Below, in pieces: positions 43,534-52,463 of a stretch of DNA of 64,000 nucleotides. The stretch covers positions 30,123 to 94,122 of the forward strand of contig NZ_QPJQ01000013.1 in the NCBI RefSeq assembly GCF_003337275.1, given 5' to 3'. Positions within the stretch are counted from its first letter, which is position 1, and every line of letters begins with the position of its first letter. The translations under genes and the position numbers were made by a program. This stretch comes from Marinomonas foliarum. GTDB lineage: Bacteria; Pseudomonadota; Gammaproteobacteria; Pseudomonadales; Marinomonadaceae. Below the pieces are notes generated by a model. The model saw nothing but the letters and a program-made list of their open reading frames with translations. It ran no database searches and was not told the DNA's origin.

Positions 43534-44820
43534 TTACTTTTGTTCGCGAGCAATAGCGCGATGGCCAATGTCAGTACGGAAGTAAACTTTTTCCCAAGAG
43601 AGTGTGTTTACAACGTCGTATGCGGCAGCTTGTGCTTGTGCAACCGTATCGCCTAGAGCAACAGCGCAAAGTACGCGACCGCCATTAGTGACTGTCTGAC
43701 CGTCTTTTAGTGCCGTGCCAGCTTGAAAGACTTTTTGTCCTTCAGGAAGTACAGCATCTAAACCAGAGATTACATCACCTTTCGGATAATCGGCAGGATA
43801 GCCACCAGCCGCCAGAACAACGCCTAAACTTGCACGAGGGTCCCAATCAGCTTCAACGGTATCTAATTTGCCATTTACTGCAGCCAAACACATTTGTGCC
43901 AAGTCAGAGCGTAAGCGCATCATGATAGGTTGTGTTTCTGGATCACCAAAACGACAGTTGTATTCAAGTGTTTTTGGTGTGCCATCTGGTGCGATCATTA
44001 CGCCTGCGTACAAGAAACCACGGTAACGGTTGCCTTCAGCGTTCATGCCTTTTACAGTTGGCATAATGACTTCGTTCATAATGCGATCATGAATTTCGGG
44101 TGTAACAACTGGAGCCGGAGAATAAGCTCCCATGCCGCCAGTATTCGGGCCTTGGTCGCCATTATCACGTGCTTTGTGATCTTGGCTGGTGGCCATTGGT
44201 AAAACGGTTTCACCGTCTACCATGCAAATAAAGCTGGCTTCTTCGCCAACTAGGAATTCTTCTATAACAACGCGGCTACCCGCATCGCCAAAAGAATTTC
44301 CTTGAAGCATATCTTCAACAGCTTCGATCGCTTCGGCTTCGGTTTGTGCCAAGATAACGCCTTTGCCTGCTGCTAAGCCGTCAGCTTTGACTACAATCGG
44401 AGCGCCTTGCTGTTTGATGTAAGCAACAGCTGGTTCGATTTCAGTGAAGTTGCCGTAAGCCGCTGTTGGTATATTGTGGCGAGCTAGGAAATCTTTAGTG
44501 AAGGCTTTAGAGCCTTCTAGTTGTGCTGCGGCCGCTGTCGGGCCGAAGATAGCCAAACCTTCTTTTTCAAACTCGTCCACTACACCAATAACCAATGGTG
44601 CCTCTGGGCCAACTATCGTCAAGTCGATATTTTCAGCTTTTGCGAAAGCAACAAGATCAGCAATGTCGGTTACGCCGATGTTAACGTTTTCAACTTTTTT
44701 TTCAGTTGCTGAGCCGGCATTACCAGGAGCAACGAACACTTTTTCTACTTGGCTGGATTCTGCAGTTTTCCATGCTAGAGCATGTTCACGACCGCCGTTA
44801 CCAATAATAAGAACTTTCAT
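43534..44820 (-). CDS. purD: Phosphoribosylamine-glycine ligase
   Basis: ATP-grasp enzyme of purine synthesis, 428 residues. It begins MKVLIIGNGGREHALAWK and includes PIVVKADGLAAGKGVILA, GPNTGGMGAYSPAPV and LEYNCRFGDPETQ, the full GARS pattern. AAAGGA lies eight bases before the ATG. It is downstream of purH with an 87-bp gap that holds a strong hairpin. Confidence 0.98.
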   Translation of the reverse strand: MKVLIIGNGGREHALAWKTAESSQVEKVFVAPGNAGSATEKKVENVNIGVTDIADLVAFAKAENIDLTIVGPEAPLVIGVVDEFEKEGLAIFGPTAAAAQLEGSKAFTKDFLARHNIPTAAYGNFTEIEPAVAYIKQQGAPIVVKADGLAAGKGVILAQTEAEAIEAVEDMLQGNSFGDAGSRVVIEEFLVGEEASFICMVDGETVLPMATSQDHKARDNGDQGPNTGGMGAYSPAPVVTPEIHDRIMNEVIMPTVKGMNAEGNRYRGFLYAGVMIAPDGTPKTLEYNCRFGDPETQPIMMRLRSDLAQMCLAAVNGKLDTVEADWDPRASLGVVLAAGGYPADYPKGDVISGLDAVLPEGQKVFQAGTALKDGQTVTNGGRVLCAVALGDTVAQAQAAAYDVVNTLSWEKVYFRTDIGHRAIAREQK

Positions 44821-44842
44821 TATCTAATCCTTTGTATTGCGA

Positions 44843-44867
44843 GTCAGAGGCCGGAAAAGCCTCTGAC
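44843..44867 (-). other. Hairpin between purH and purD
   Basis: GTCAGAGGC and GCCTCTGAC form a perfect 9-bp stem around CGGAAAA. No T-run follows in either direction, so termination is doubtful; it may protect or process the purHD mRNA. Confidence 0.6.
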
Positions 44868-44907
44868 AACAAACTAATAAAACGTTGGCCTAATAAACCA
44901 CGGTTTA

Positions 44908-46488
44908 TTAATGACGGAAATGACGCATACCAGTGAAGACCATCGCCATGCCAGCTTCGTCAGCTGCAGCAATGACTTCTTCATCACGCATAGAGCCGCC
45001 AGGCTGAATAACGGCTGTAATGCCAGCTTGAGCAGCAGCATCAATACCATCACGGAATGGGAAGAATGCATCAGATGCCATAACAGAGCCAACCACTTCT
45101 AAGCTTTCATCAGCGGCTTTAATTCCAGCGATTTTCGCGCTGTAAACGCGGCTCATTTGGCCTGCACCTACACCAATTGTCTGTTCTGCTTTCGCGTAAA
45201 CAATAGCATTAGATTTAACGAATTTAGCCACTTTCCAAGCAAACAATAGATCTTTTAACTCAGCTTCGCTAGGTTGGCGCTTAGAAACCACTTTCAAATC
45301 AGCTAAAGTGATGTTGCCATCGTCACGGTCTTGAACCAACAAGCCGCCGTTAACACGTTTGTAATCTAGTGCAGCAGGCTTATCTTTTGACCATTGGCCA
45401 CACTCAAGTAGGCGAACATTTTGCTTAGTCGCCACAATGTCAGACGCTTCTTTACTGACGCTTGGCGCGATAATAACTTCAACGAATTGGCGATCAACAA
45501 TAGTCTGTGCTGTTTTTGCATCAAGTTCTTGGTTGAATGCAATAATGCCGCCAAAGGCTGATGTTGGGTCTGTTTGGAAGGCTAGATCGTAAGCTTCAAA
45601 TTGAGTGGCTGCTGTTGCAACGCCACAAGGGTTCGCGTGTTTAACGATAACACAAGCAGGCTTGTCGAAGCTTTTAACGCACTCAAGAGCCGCATTGGTA
45701 TCCGCGATGTTGTTATAAGACAGCGCTTTACCTTGAATCTGTTTTGCTGTGCTAATAGAAGCTTCTTTAGGATTGGCTTCAACGTAGAAGGCGGCTTTTT
45801 GATGAGGGTTTTCACCGTAGCGCATTTCTTCTTGTTTGTTGAATTGTAGGTTAAAGGTGCGAGCGAAATCTTCGCTGCCGCCTGCTACTTTTTTGCCTAG
45901 GAAGTTAGCAATGGCACCATCGTAGTGTGATGTGTGTTCGAAGGCTTGAACAGCAAGGTCAAAGCGCTGATCAAACGTTAAACCGCCATCGGCTTTAAGG
46001 GAGGCCAAAATGCCTTCGTAGCTAGATGGAGAAACTACGATAGCAACGTCTTTGTGGTTTTTTGCAGCAGAGCGAACCATAGTTGGACCACCGATGTCGA
46101 TGTTTTCGATCGCCATTGGTAGGTTGCAATCAGGGCGTTCGATCGTTGCTTCGAATGGGTAAAGGTTAACGACCACCATGTCGATTTCTTCGATGCCGTG
46201 TTCTTTCATGATGGCGCCGTCGATGTCACGACGACCAAGAATGCCGCCGTGTACTTTAGGGTGTAGGGTTTTCACACGGCCATCCATCATTTCAGGGAAG
46301 CCTGTGTAGTCAGACACTTCTGTCGCTTTAACGTTGTTGTCCAATAAAAGACGGTAAGTACCACCGGTTGAAAGAATTTCAACGCCTTGAGCGGCTAATT
46401 CGCGTGCAAAATCGACAATGCCTGCTTTGTCGGAAACACTGATCAACGCTCGTTTGATTGGAGTTACTGTATTTTGATTTGCCATCAT
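44908..46488 (-). CDS. purH: Bifunctional AICAR formyltransferase/IMP cyclohydrolase
   Basis: Catalyses the last two steps to IMP, 526 residues. The N-terminal MGS-like cyclohydrolase domain (about 10-200) shows [46 protein letters not shown] and NLYPFEATI. The transformylase part has [25 protein letters not shown] and the C-terminal [12 protein letters not shown]...QPGGSMRD. Two successive ATGs could start it. A fis terminator lies 50 bp upstream, so a promoter is needed in that short gap or read-through occurs. No PurR-like box was seen. Confidence 0.98.
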   Translation of the reverse strand: MMANQNTVTPIKRALISVSDKAGIVDFARELAAQGVEILSTGGTYRLLLDNNVKATEVSDYTGFPEMMDGRVKTLHPKVHGGILGRRDIDGAIMKEHGIEEIDMVVVNLYPFEATIERPDCNLPMAIENIDIGGPTMVRSAAKNHKDVAIVVSPSSYEGILASLKADGGLTFDQRFDLAVQAFEHTSHYDGAIANFLGKKVAGGSEDFARTFNLQFNKQEEMRYGENPHQKAAFYVEANPKEASISTAKQIQGKALSYNNIADTNAALECVKSFDKPACVIVKHANPCGVATAATQFEAYDLAFQTDPTSAFGGIIAFNQELDAKTAQTIVDRQFVEVIIAPSVSKEASDIVATKQNVRLLECGQWSKDKPAALDYKRVNGGLLVQDRDDGNITLADLKVVSKRQPSEAELKDLLFAWKVAKFVKSNAIVYAKAEQTIGVGAGQMSRVYSAKIAGIKAADESLEVVGSVMASDAFFPFRDGIDAAAQAGITAVIQPGGSMRDEEVIAAADEAGMAMVFTGMRHFRH

Positions 46489-46540
46489 GGTTCTCGCGGT
46501 TAATTTAACACTAAATAAACAAGGGGAAGATAAGACGAAA

Positions 46541-46565
46541 AAAAGGGCGAATTCGCCCTTTTTTC
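46541..46565. terminator. Terminator after fis
   Basis: AAAAAGGGCGAA and TTCGCCCTTTTT form a perfect palindrome with A- and T-runs, 8 bp downstream of the fis stop and 52 bp before the purH start. Confidence 0.93.
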
Positions 46566-46572
46566 TTTGTGC

Positions 46573-46851
46573 TTATAGCATGCCGTATTGCTTTAACTTC
46601 TTGCGAAGTGTACCTCGGTTTAACCCAAGGATGGTGGATGCTTTTGTTTGGTTATCCTTTGTGTAGCTCATGACAGACTCTAGCAAAGGCGCCTCAACCT
46701 CGGCTAAGACTAACTGATATAAGTCTGTTATTGGCTGCCCATCAAGATGGGCGAAATAGTTTTGTAGGGCTTTTTCAACATTGTCACGTAGGGTTTGTGA
46801 CTGCTCTGAAGAAGCGGCTTGAAACGTATGTGTATGAGTTTGTTCTACCAC
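46573..46851 (-). CDS. fis: Nucleoid protein Fis
   Basis: DNA-bending nucleoid protein, 92 residues. The C-terminal half, [34 protein letters not shown], is the conserved Fis helix-turn-helix; the motif of positions about 70-92 is nearly invariant in the family. The N-terminal 20 residues are variable, as usual. It lies 120 bp downstream of dusB on the same strand, the classic dusB-fis operon of gammaproteobacteria. Confidence 0.96.
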   Translation of the reverse strand: MVEQTHTHTFQAASSEQSQTLRDNVEKALQNYFAHLDGQPITDLYQLVLAEVEAPLLESVMSYTKDNQTKASTILGLNRGTLRKKLKQYGML

Positions 46852-46971
46852 AGAATGACCTTCTATTTTTTAAAGCTAACCATGTATTAATGTGTGTTGA
46901 TCATTATAGAGAAGAGTGATCTAACTCTTCGTTTCTGATGATCATGACATTAATGTGTAAGGTTCGTTTGC

Positions 46972-47940
46972 CTATTGGCAAACAAAGAACTCTTCCAATT
47001 TATCAAGCTGTTCTTGCGTATTATCAATACGATTAAACAAGCTGCGAAATTGTGTTTTATCCGCTAACGTTTGCAAGTACCAACCAACGTGTTTGCGAGC
47101 AATACGCACGCCTAAATAGTCACCGTAAAACTGGTGTAAAGCGCTTACGTGGTTAATAACAAGCTGCCTCACCTCAGATAAAGATGGAGGTGTTAACAAT
47201 TCATTTGTTTGTAAATAATGGTTTATTTCGCGAAAAATCCATGGTCTTCCTTGAGCGGCTCGGCCAATCATAATACCGTCCGCTTGGGTGTAATCTTTCA
47301 CAAATTTTGCAGACTGCGCGTCTTTGATATCCCCATTGGCAAAAATAGGAATAGTCAAATGATGTTTGATTTCTGCAATTGTGTCGTATTCAACTTGTCC
47401 TTGGAATTTGCATTCCCGTGTTCGTCCATGAATTGCTAATGCTTGAATACCAATATCTTCAGCCATTTTTGCTATAGCAAGACCGTTTTTCTGATCGAGA
47501 CTCCATCCAGTACGAATTTTTAGAGTAACTGGAACAGAAACACTATTTACAACTGATTCCAGTATTTCACGAACCAAGGTTTCATCTTTTAGTAATGCAG
47601 AGCCAGCGGCTTTATTGCACACTTTTTTCGCAGGGCAACCCATATTGATATCAATAATTTGAGCGCCAAGTTCAACATTTTGCTGAGCGGCTTCGGCCAT
47701 CATTGCGGGATCACCACCTGCGATCTGAACGGATCTTGGTGAGACTTCTGCGTCGTGTATTAGACGATGGCGGCTTTTAGTCGAGTTCCACAGGCGAACA
47801 TCAGAAGTAACCATTTCTGATACGACCAAACCTGCACCTTGGTCATGGCAAAGGCGGCGAAAAGGCAAATCCGTTACTCCAGCCATAGGGGCAAGAATGA
47901 CAGGTTTGTCAACGCAATATGGGCCAATAGCAAATGCCAT
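46972..47940 (-). CDS. dusB: tRNA-dihydrouridine synthase B
   Basis: Flavin enzyme that reduces uridines in tRNA, 322 residues. Motifs are APMAGVTDLPFRRLC, the catalytic cysteine in DINMGCPAKKVCNKAAGSAL, TLKIRTGW, IHGRTRECKFQG and GIMIGRAAQGRPWIF. It heads the dusB-fis operon. The 156 bp upstream hold its promoter region but I could not pick a clear box pair. Confidence 0.96.
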   Translation of the reverse strand: MAFAIGPYCVDKPVILAPMAGVTDLPFRRLCHDQGAGLVVSEMVTSDVRLWNSTKSRHRLIHDAEVSPRSVQIAGGDPAMMAEAAQQNVELGAQIIDINMGCPAKKVCNKAAGSALLKDETLVREILESVVNSVSVPVTLKIRTGWSLDQKNGLAIAKMAEDIGIQALAIHGRTRECKFQGQVEYDTIAEIKHHLTIPIFANGDIKDAQSAKFVKDYTQADGIMIGRAAQGRPWIFREINHYLQTNELLTPPSLSEVRQLVINHVSALHQFYGDYLGVRIARKHVGWYLQTLADKTQFRSLFNRIDNTQEQLDKLEEFFVCQ

Positions 47941-48096
47941 GATGTTCCTGAATACTGGATTGAATGTTAAAGATCGTCGACAGTGTCGAGCGGGCGTGAA
48001 TAATACCTAGGCAATCGTCATTTTTGAAGTCTTGACAGCATAAAAACTGACTATTTTTTGTTCTTTTTTTTAGCTTAGTAGTAAATCAACGCAAAA

Positions 48097-49365
48097 CTAG
48101 TAAGAGCGAGTGTCTGCAGAGAAGGATCTAAGCTGATGAGTGACAGCGCGAGCGCCTGGGTCTTGGATCGGAATGACTAGGTGTATAGGAGTATTTGGTG
48201 GCATATAGGTGATATCAAGGAAGTCTTTGTGTAAATAATCGCTTGGCGCAAAGAGTCTTGCTGCAACGGGCTGGCCGTTTAAATCGAAAAACTCCAAAGC
48301 AATTTTAGGCATAGGTTGTGAAAAATCACTGGTGTTTGTAATTATGGCGTTAACCAGCAAGGTGTTTGGAATAGTGGGATGACTTTGTATTCTGACGTGT
48401 TGGATGGTGATAGCGCTGATGTCTTCAAAACCTGGTAGTACGCAGCCAGAGTATGAGCATAAGGTTCGGTAAAGAGATCTGAAATTAGATGAGCGGCTGC
48501 CTTCATCAAAAAAGTGCATGGCAATTTGAGCGGTCAACAGTGCTGCTCCAAACAAGGTAGCGAAAAACCATAGCCAAGGGTGAGATTTCTTCTTGCGAGA
48601 GGTTTCTTCTGACTCCCCCAGTAGTGGTGCCAAACTTTGTTGGGCAGACAGTTGTTCTAATATAGAATGTTTGTTCTTGATATCAGACGGTCGTGTTTGT
48701 TCGGCAGCAGATTGGGCTAGCGAGTGCAGTGCGACCATGTAATCAGGTTCTATATGTGGCTCTGCTGTTTCTGCTTTGGCTGAAGTTGTGGTGCTTTTCG
48801 GTGTAGGCTTTTTTGTTTCAACAGTATGAGATGTCGACTTAAGTGCTGCTTCAACTTCTGCTAATTCAACTTCCCATGGTGCAGGATCATCTGCCTTTGG
48901 TGGTGCTTCTTTAGTGGTGTTGGCCTCTGCGGCTGTTTTTTTAGAAGTTGAATTGCTTTCTGACTCTTTCTCTTTTTGAGATGGCTCTTTTTTATGGCCA
49001 AGAGGGTAGAGGTCTTCATCATCAAATAGAGTGTGTAGCCAATCTGGATTGACGATCTCATCAGCGGGAGTGAATTGCTCTTGGTTTGGATTAGTGTTGC
49101 TTTGATCGCGTGGCGCTAATGGCGGAGGTGATAAGTCTGATTGAGCTAAGTTTTCTGCTAGCGCTGTTTCTTTAATTGGTGCTTTGTTTTCTTGGCTGAC
49201 TTCGCGCTTTTGCGTTCTCTCAGGTTGCTTAAGAATATTGCCCGCGTCGAAAATATGGAAGCATTGCCCACATCGTACTTTCCCCTTGGCCATGCTTAAT
49301 ACCTCGTCGCTAACACGAAATGCAGTAGAACATTTTGGGCATCGAGTGATAAAGCTATTGGCCAT
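48097..49365 (-). CDS. Zinc-ribbon, DUF3426 membrane protein
   Basis: 422-residue protein with an N-terminal MJ0042-type zinc ribbon (C9, C12, C32, C35; FITRCPKCSTAFRV and VRCGQCFHIF). A long, charged, low-complexity linker follows (about 45-265), rich in K, E, S, T and P. One membrane helix (about 275-295, WLWFFATLFGAALLTA) precedes a C-terminal DUF3426 domain ending in the VIPIQDPGARAVTHQLRSF pattern. Such proteins often sit next to prmA, as here; their job is unknown. Probably co-transcribed with prmA. Confidence 0.85.
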   Translation of the reverse strand: MANSFITRCPKCSTAFRVSDEVLSMAKGKVRCGQCFHIFDAGNILKQPERTQKREVSQENKAPIKETALAENLAQSDLSPPPLAPRDQSNTNPNQEQFTPADEIVNPDWLHTLFDDEDLYPLGHKKEPSQKEKESESNSTSKKTAAEANTTKEAPPKADDPAPWEVELAEVEAALKSTSHTVETKKPTPKSTTTSAKAETAEPHIEPDYMVALHSLAQSAAEQTRPSDIKNKHSILEQLSAQQSLAPLLGESEETSRKKKSHPWLWFFATLFGAALLTAQIAMHFFDEGSRSSNFRSLYRTLCSYSGCVLPGFEDISAITIQHVRIQSHPTIPNTLLVNAIITNTSDFSQPMPKIALEFFDLNGQPVAARLFAPSDYLHKDFLDITYMPPNTPIHLVIPIQDPGARAVTHQLRSFSADTRSY

Positions 49366-49403
49366 GAGGTGTATTTTCCTGTTTAAGCGTTACTAAATGG
49401 GTG

Positions 49404-50294
49404 TTATGCGTGTTTTGTTGCCACAATACGAACCCATTCTTCCTTTTCGGTAATGTCGTCAATCGTAAACCATTCTTGATAAGCTTCAATGACTTCCTGA
49501 GCTTGGTTTGCAAGAATACCGGACAATGCTAATCGCCCATTCTTTTTAACCAGTGCTGAAATAGTTGGAGCAAGGTGAGCCAGTGGGCCTGCTAAAATAT
49601 TTGCTACAACGATATCCGCTTGTAAGTCAGATTCATATGGTGGCAGTTTGACTTCAATTCTACTTGGATCAATCTTGTTGCGTTCTGCATTGGCTTCAGT
49701 TGCTTGAACGGCTTGTGGATCTATGTCAATTCCTACCATGTTGGTAGCGCCAAGCAATAAACCTGCAATACCTAAGATACCTGAGCCGCAGCCATAGTCG
49801 ATAATGGTTTTGTCTTGGCAATCGATGCTGTCTAGCCATTGCAAGCACAACGCCGTTGTAGGGTGTGTGCCTGTACCAAATGCTAAGCCTGGGTCCAGCA
49901 TTAGTGTTACCGCTTTTGGATCTGGGACTTCTCTCCAGCTAGGGCAAACCCAAAGACGTTCGCCAAATTGGATCGGGTGATAGCTGTCCATCCATTCACG
50001 TTCCCAGTCTTTGTCTTCAAGTATCTCTATTTTCATATCGATATCGGATTCATCGATAGAAGTGGCTTTATGTTCAATAGCGGGACGAATATGTTCTATG
50101 TCTGCATCGGCTTCAAATAAGCCTGTGACTTTTGTGTTTTTCCAAAGCGGTGTTGTGTTCAGGTCAGGTTCGTAAACCGGATCATCGTGAACGTCTTCAA
50201 AGGTGACAACCAAAGCGCCGCAGTCAAGAAGAGTGTCTTCAAAGGCTGGGACATGATCGGGCGTGGTATGGATACAAATTTGAAGCCAAGGCAT
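49404..50294 (-). CDS. prmA: Ribosomal protein L11 methyltransferase
   Basis: Trimethylates L11, about 296 residues. The start at 50294 (MPWLQICIHTTPDH) matches the family N-terminus; an ATG 24 bases upstream would add eight residues. Methyltransferase motif I is DYGCGSGILGIAGLLLGA, with LDPGLAFGTGTHPTT before it and ANILAGPLAHLAP as motif IV. It is downstream of accC with a strong hairpin in the 117-bp gap. Confidence 0.96.
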   Translation of the reverse strand: MPWLQICIHTTPDHVPAFEDTLLDCGALVVTFEDVHDDPVYEPDLNTTPLWKNTKVTGLFEADADIEHIRPAIEHKATSIDESDIDMKIEILEDKDWEREWMDSYHPIQFGERLWVCPSWREVPDPKAVTLMLDPGLAFGTGTHPTTALCLQWLDSIDCQDKTIIDYGCGSGILGIAGLLLGATNMVGIDIDPQAVQATEANAERNKIDPSRIEVKLPPYESDLQADIVVANILAGPLAHLAPTISALVKKNGRLALSGILANQAQEVIEAYQEWFTIDDITEKEEWVRIVATKHA

Positions 50295-50366
50295 AAAGTG
50301 GAGTCCAACAATAAACAAACAGGAATAGAATAACGAAGCTTGGGGCGAGAGGCGAGAGGAAAATGA

Positions 50367-50400
50367 TTGTCCCTAGTGATTTAGTGACCACTAGGGACAA
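50367..50400 (-). terminator. Strong hairpin between accC and prmA
   Basis: TTGTCCCTAGTG (50367-50378) and CACTAGGGACAA (50389-50400) form a perfect 12-bp stem with a 10-nt loop, 12 bp after the accC stop. On the minus strand it is followed by TCATTTTCC, a weak T-run, so it may be a partial terminator that lowers prmA expression. Confidence 0.6.
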
Positions 50401-50411
50401 AACTGCAGTCT

Positions 50412-51752
50412 TTATAGACCGAGTTTTTTCTCCAAATAATGGATATTAACGCCACCAGCAATGAAGTTAGCATCATTGACTAGGTCTTTTTGAAGCTCAA
50501 TGTTGGTTTTAATACCATCGATGAATGTTTCATCTAGAGCGCCAGAAAGGCGTTTTAGTGCAGCAGTACGATCCGGTGCATGACAAATGATTTTAGCGAT
50601 CATGGAGTCATACGTTGGCGGTACCGAGTAGCCGCTGTACAAATGAGAGTCGACACGAACACCCATGCCGCCTGGTGCATGGAAATATTCCACTTTACCT
50701 GGGCAAGGCATGAAGGTTTTAGAGTCTTCTGCGTTAATACGAGACTCAACTGCGTGGCCGTTTAACTTAATGTCTTCTTGTTTCAAAGACAGAGGCAAGC
50801 CGCTAGCAATACGAAGTTGCTCTTTAACGATGTCTACACCTGTTACCATTTCAGTAACAGGGTGCTCTACTTGAACGCGCGTGTTCATTTCGATGAAGTA
50901 GAAGTTACCGTCTTCGTACAAGAATTCGAACGTACCTGCACCGCGATAGTTGATCTTGATACAAGCATCAACACACGCTTTTAGACAAGCTTGGCGAGAT
51001 TCTTCGTTTAGCATTGGTGCTGGCGCTTCTTCCAATACTTTTTGATGGCGACGTTGCAATGAGCAATCGCGATCGTAAAGGTGGATTGCATTACCTTGTC
51101 CGTCAGCCAATACTTGTACTTCGACGTGGCGTGGGTTTTGAAGGAATTTTTCCATGTAAACCGTGCTGTCACCGAAGTAAGAACCTGCTTCAGATTGCGT
51201 GATACTGATAGATTTTAGTAGGCTGCCTTCGTTGTGAACAACGCGCATACCACGACCACCACCACCAGCGGCGGCTTTTACGATAACCGGAAAGCCGATC
51301 TCATTAGCAATACGGATACACTCTTCAGGATCAGAAGGTACTGGACCGTTTGAGCCTGGAACCGTTGGTACACCGGCTTCTTTCATCGCTTTAATTGCTG
51401 AAACTTTGTCACCCATTAGGCGGATGGTTTCAGCTTTAGGGCCGATGAAGGCAAAACCAGAGCGCTCTACTTGCTCTGCGAAATCCGCATTTTCTGCAAG
51501 GAAACCGTAGCCTGGGTGAATAGCTGAGGTATCTGTTAATTCCGCAGCGCTGATGATAGCTGGAATATTTAAATAGCTCTGAGCTGATGGATTTGGCCCA
51601 ATGCAGATAGATTCGTCTGCAAGGCGCACATGTAATAAGTCACGGTCAATCTTAGAGTGAACCGCAACGGTTTTGATACCGAGTTCTTTACACGCACGTA
51701 AAATACGTAGCGCGATTTCGCCTCGGTTAGCAATCAATACCTTATCGAGCAT
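50412..51752 (-). CDS. accC: Acetyl-CoA carboxylase, biotin carboxylase subunit
   Basis: ATP-grasp enzyme that carboxylates biotin on AccB, 446 residues. Motifs are [48 protein letters not shown], and [18 protein letters not shown]. It follows accB by 20 bp in the common accBC operon. Confidence 0.98.
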   Translation of the reverse strand: MLDKVLIANRGEIALRILRACKELGIKTVAVHSKIDRDLLHVRLADESICIGPNPSAQSYLNIPAIISAAELTDTSAIHPGYGFLAENADFAEQVERSGFAFIGPKAETIRLMGDKVSAIKAMKEAGVPTVPGSNGPVPSDPEECIRIANEIGFPVIVKAAAGGGGRGMRVVHNEGSLLKSISITQSEAGSYFGDSTVYMEKFLQNPRHVEVQVLADGQGNAIHLYDRDCSLQRRHQKVLEEAPAPMLNEESRQACLKACVDACIKINYRGAGTFEFLYEDGNFYFIEMNTRVQVEHPVTEMVTGVDIVKEQLRIASGLPLSLKQEDIKLNGHAVESRINAEDSKTFMPCPGKVEYFHAPGGMGVRVDSHLYSGYSVPPTYDSMIAKIICHAPDRTAALKRLSGALDETFIDGIKTNIELQKDLVNDANFIAGGVNIHYLEKKLGL

Positions 51753-51772
51753 GATGAAACCTTTGCGTTGGA

Positions 51773-52216
51773 TTAAATGATAGTAATAAGAGGCTGGTCG
51801 AATTCAACTGGCTCGCCGTCTTCAACAAGGATCGCGCCAATTGTACCAGACTTATCTGCTTCAATTTGGTTCATCATTTTCATTGCTTCAACGATACAGA
51901 TAGTATCGCCAACGTTAACTTTTTGGCCTACTTCGATGAAAGGCTTAGCACCTGGTGCAGAAGACTTGTAGTAAGTGCCGACCATTGGAGAGTTTACAGT
52001 GTGACCTGCGATAGCAGCAGGTGCTTCAGGTGCTGCAGTAGGAGCGGCAGCTGGGGCAGCAGGTGCTGACATCATTGGAGCGGCCATCATAGGTGCTTGT
52101 ACAGGAGCACCACCACGACTAATACGTACAGCTTCTTCGCCTTCTTTAATTTCAATCTCGTAGACGTTTGATTCTTCCAAAAGCTCGATTAGTTTTTTGA
52201 TTTTACGAATGTCCAT
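51773..52216 (-). CDS. accB: Biotin carboxyl carrier protein of acetyl-CoA carboxylase
   Basis: Biotin carrier, 147 residues. N-terminal [17 protein letters not shown], then an Ala/Pro/Met-rich hinge (about 37-70), then the biotinyl domain with the target lysine K113 in [17 protein letters not shown]. First gene of accBC; a sigma-70 promoter is visible about 140-165 bp upstream. Confidence 0.98.
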   Translation of the reverse strand: MDIRKIKKLIELLEESNVYEIEIKEGEEAVRISRGGAPVQAPMMAAPMMSAPAAPAAAPTAAPEAPAAIAGHTVNSPMVGTYYKSSAPGAKPFIEVGQKVNVGDTICIVEAMKMMNQIEADKSGTIGAILVEDGEPVEFDQPLITII

Positions 52217-52353
52217 GGTTACTCTCTTCTGTCTGAAATTAATGGTTCAGTGATTGTGTGACCCACTGATTATTATAAATTTGTGTATTGCTTGCCTTGT
52301 CCAGCAAACAGGGCTTTTATAAAAATATGTAATGTAAAAGCTTGTAACGCGAA

Positions 52354-52382
52354 ATTATCGGTAAAAAGCTTGATATTGTCCA
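52354..52382 (-). promoter_or_regulatory. Predicted sigma-70 promoter of accBC
   Basis: On the minus strand TGGACA, a 17-bp spacer and GATAAT lie about 138 bp before the accB ATG, implying a leader of about 130 nt. No attenuator hairpin was evident in that leader. Confidence 0.5.
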
Positions 52383-52463
52383 GTTATGCGGCAAAAAAAC
52401 CAAAAATTGTTTGTGGTGTATGGTTTTTAATCTATAGTAAACCTTGCGTCTGTGTTCTTTTGT

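Noticed and set aside
44843..44867. Terminator between purH and purD
   Set aside because: A perfect stem but without any T-run on the minus strand, and the two genes belong to one pathway; called an intercistronic hairpin.
46489..46540. PurR operator before purH
   Set aside because: No sequence close to the ACGCAAACGTTTTCGT consensus was found.
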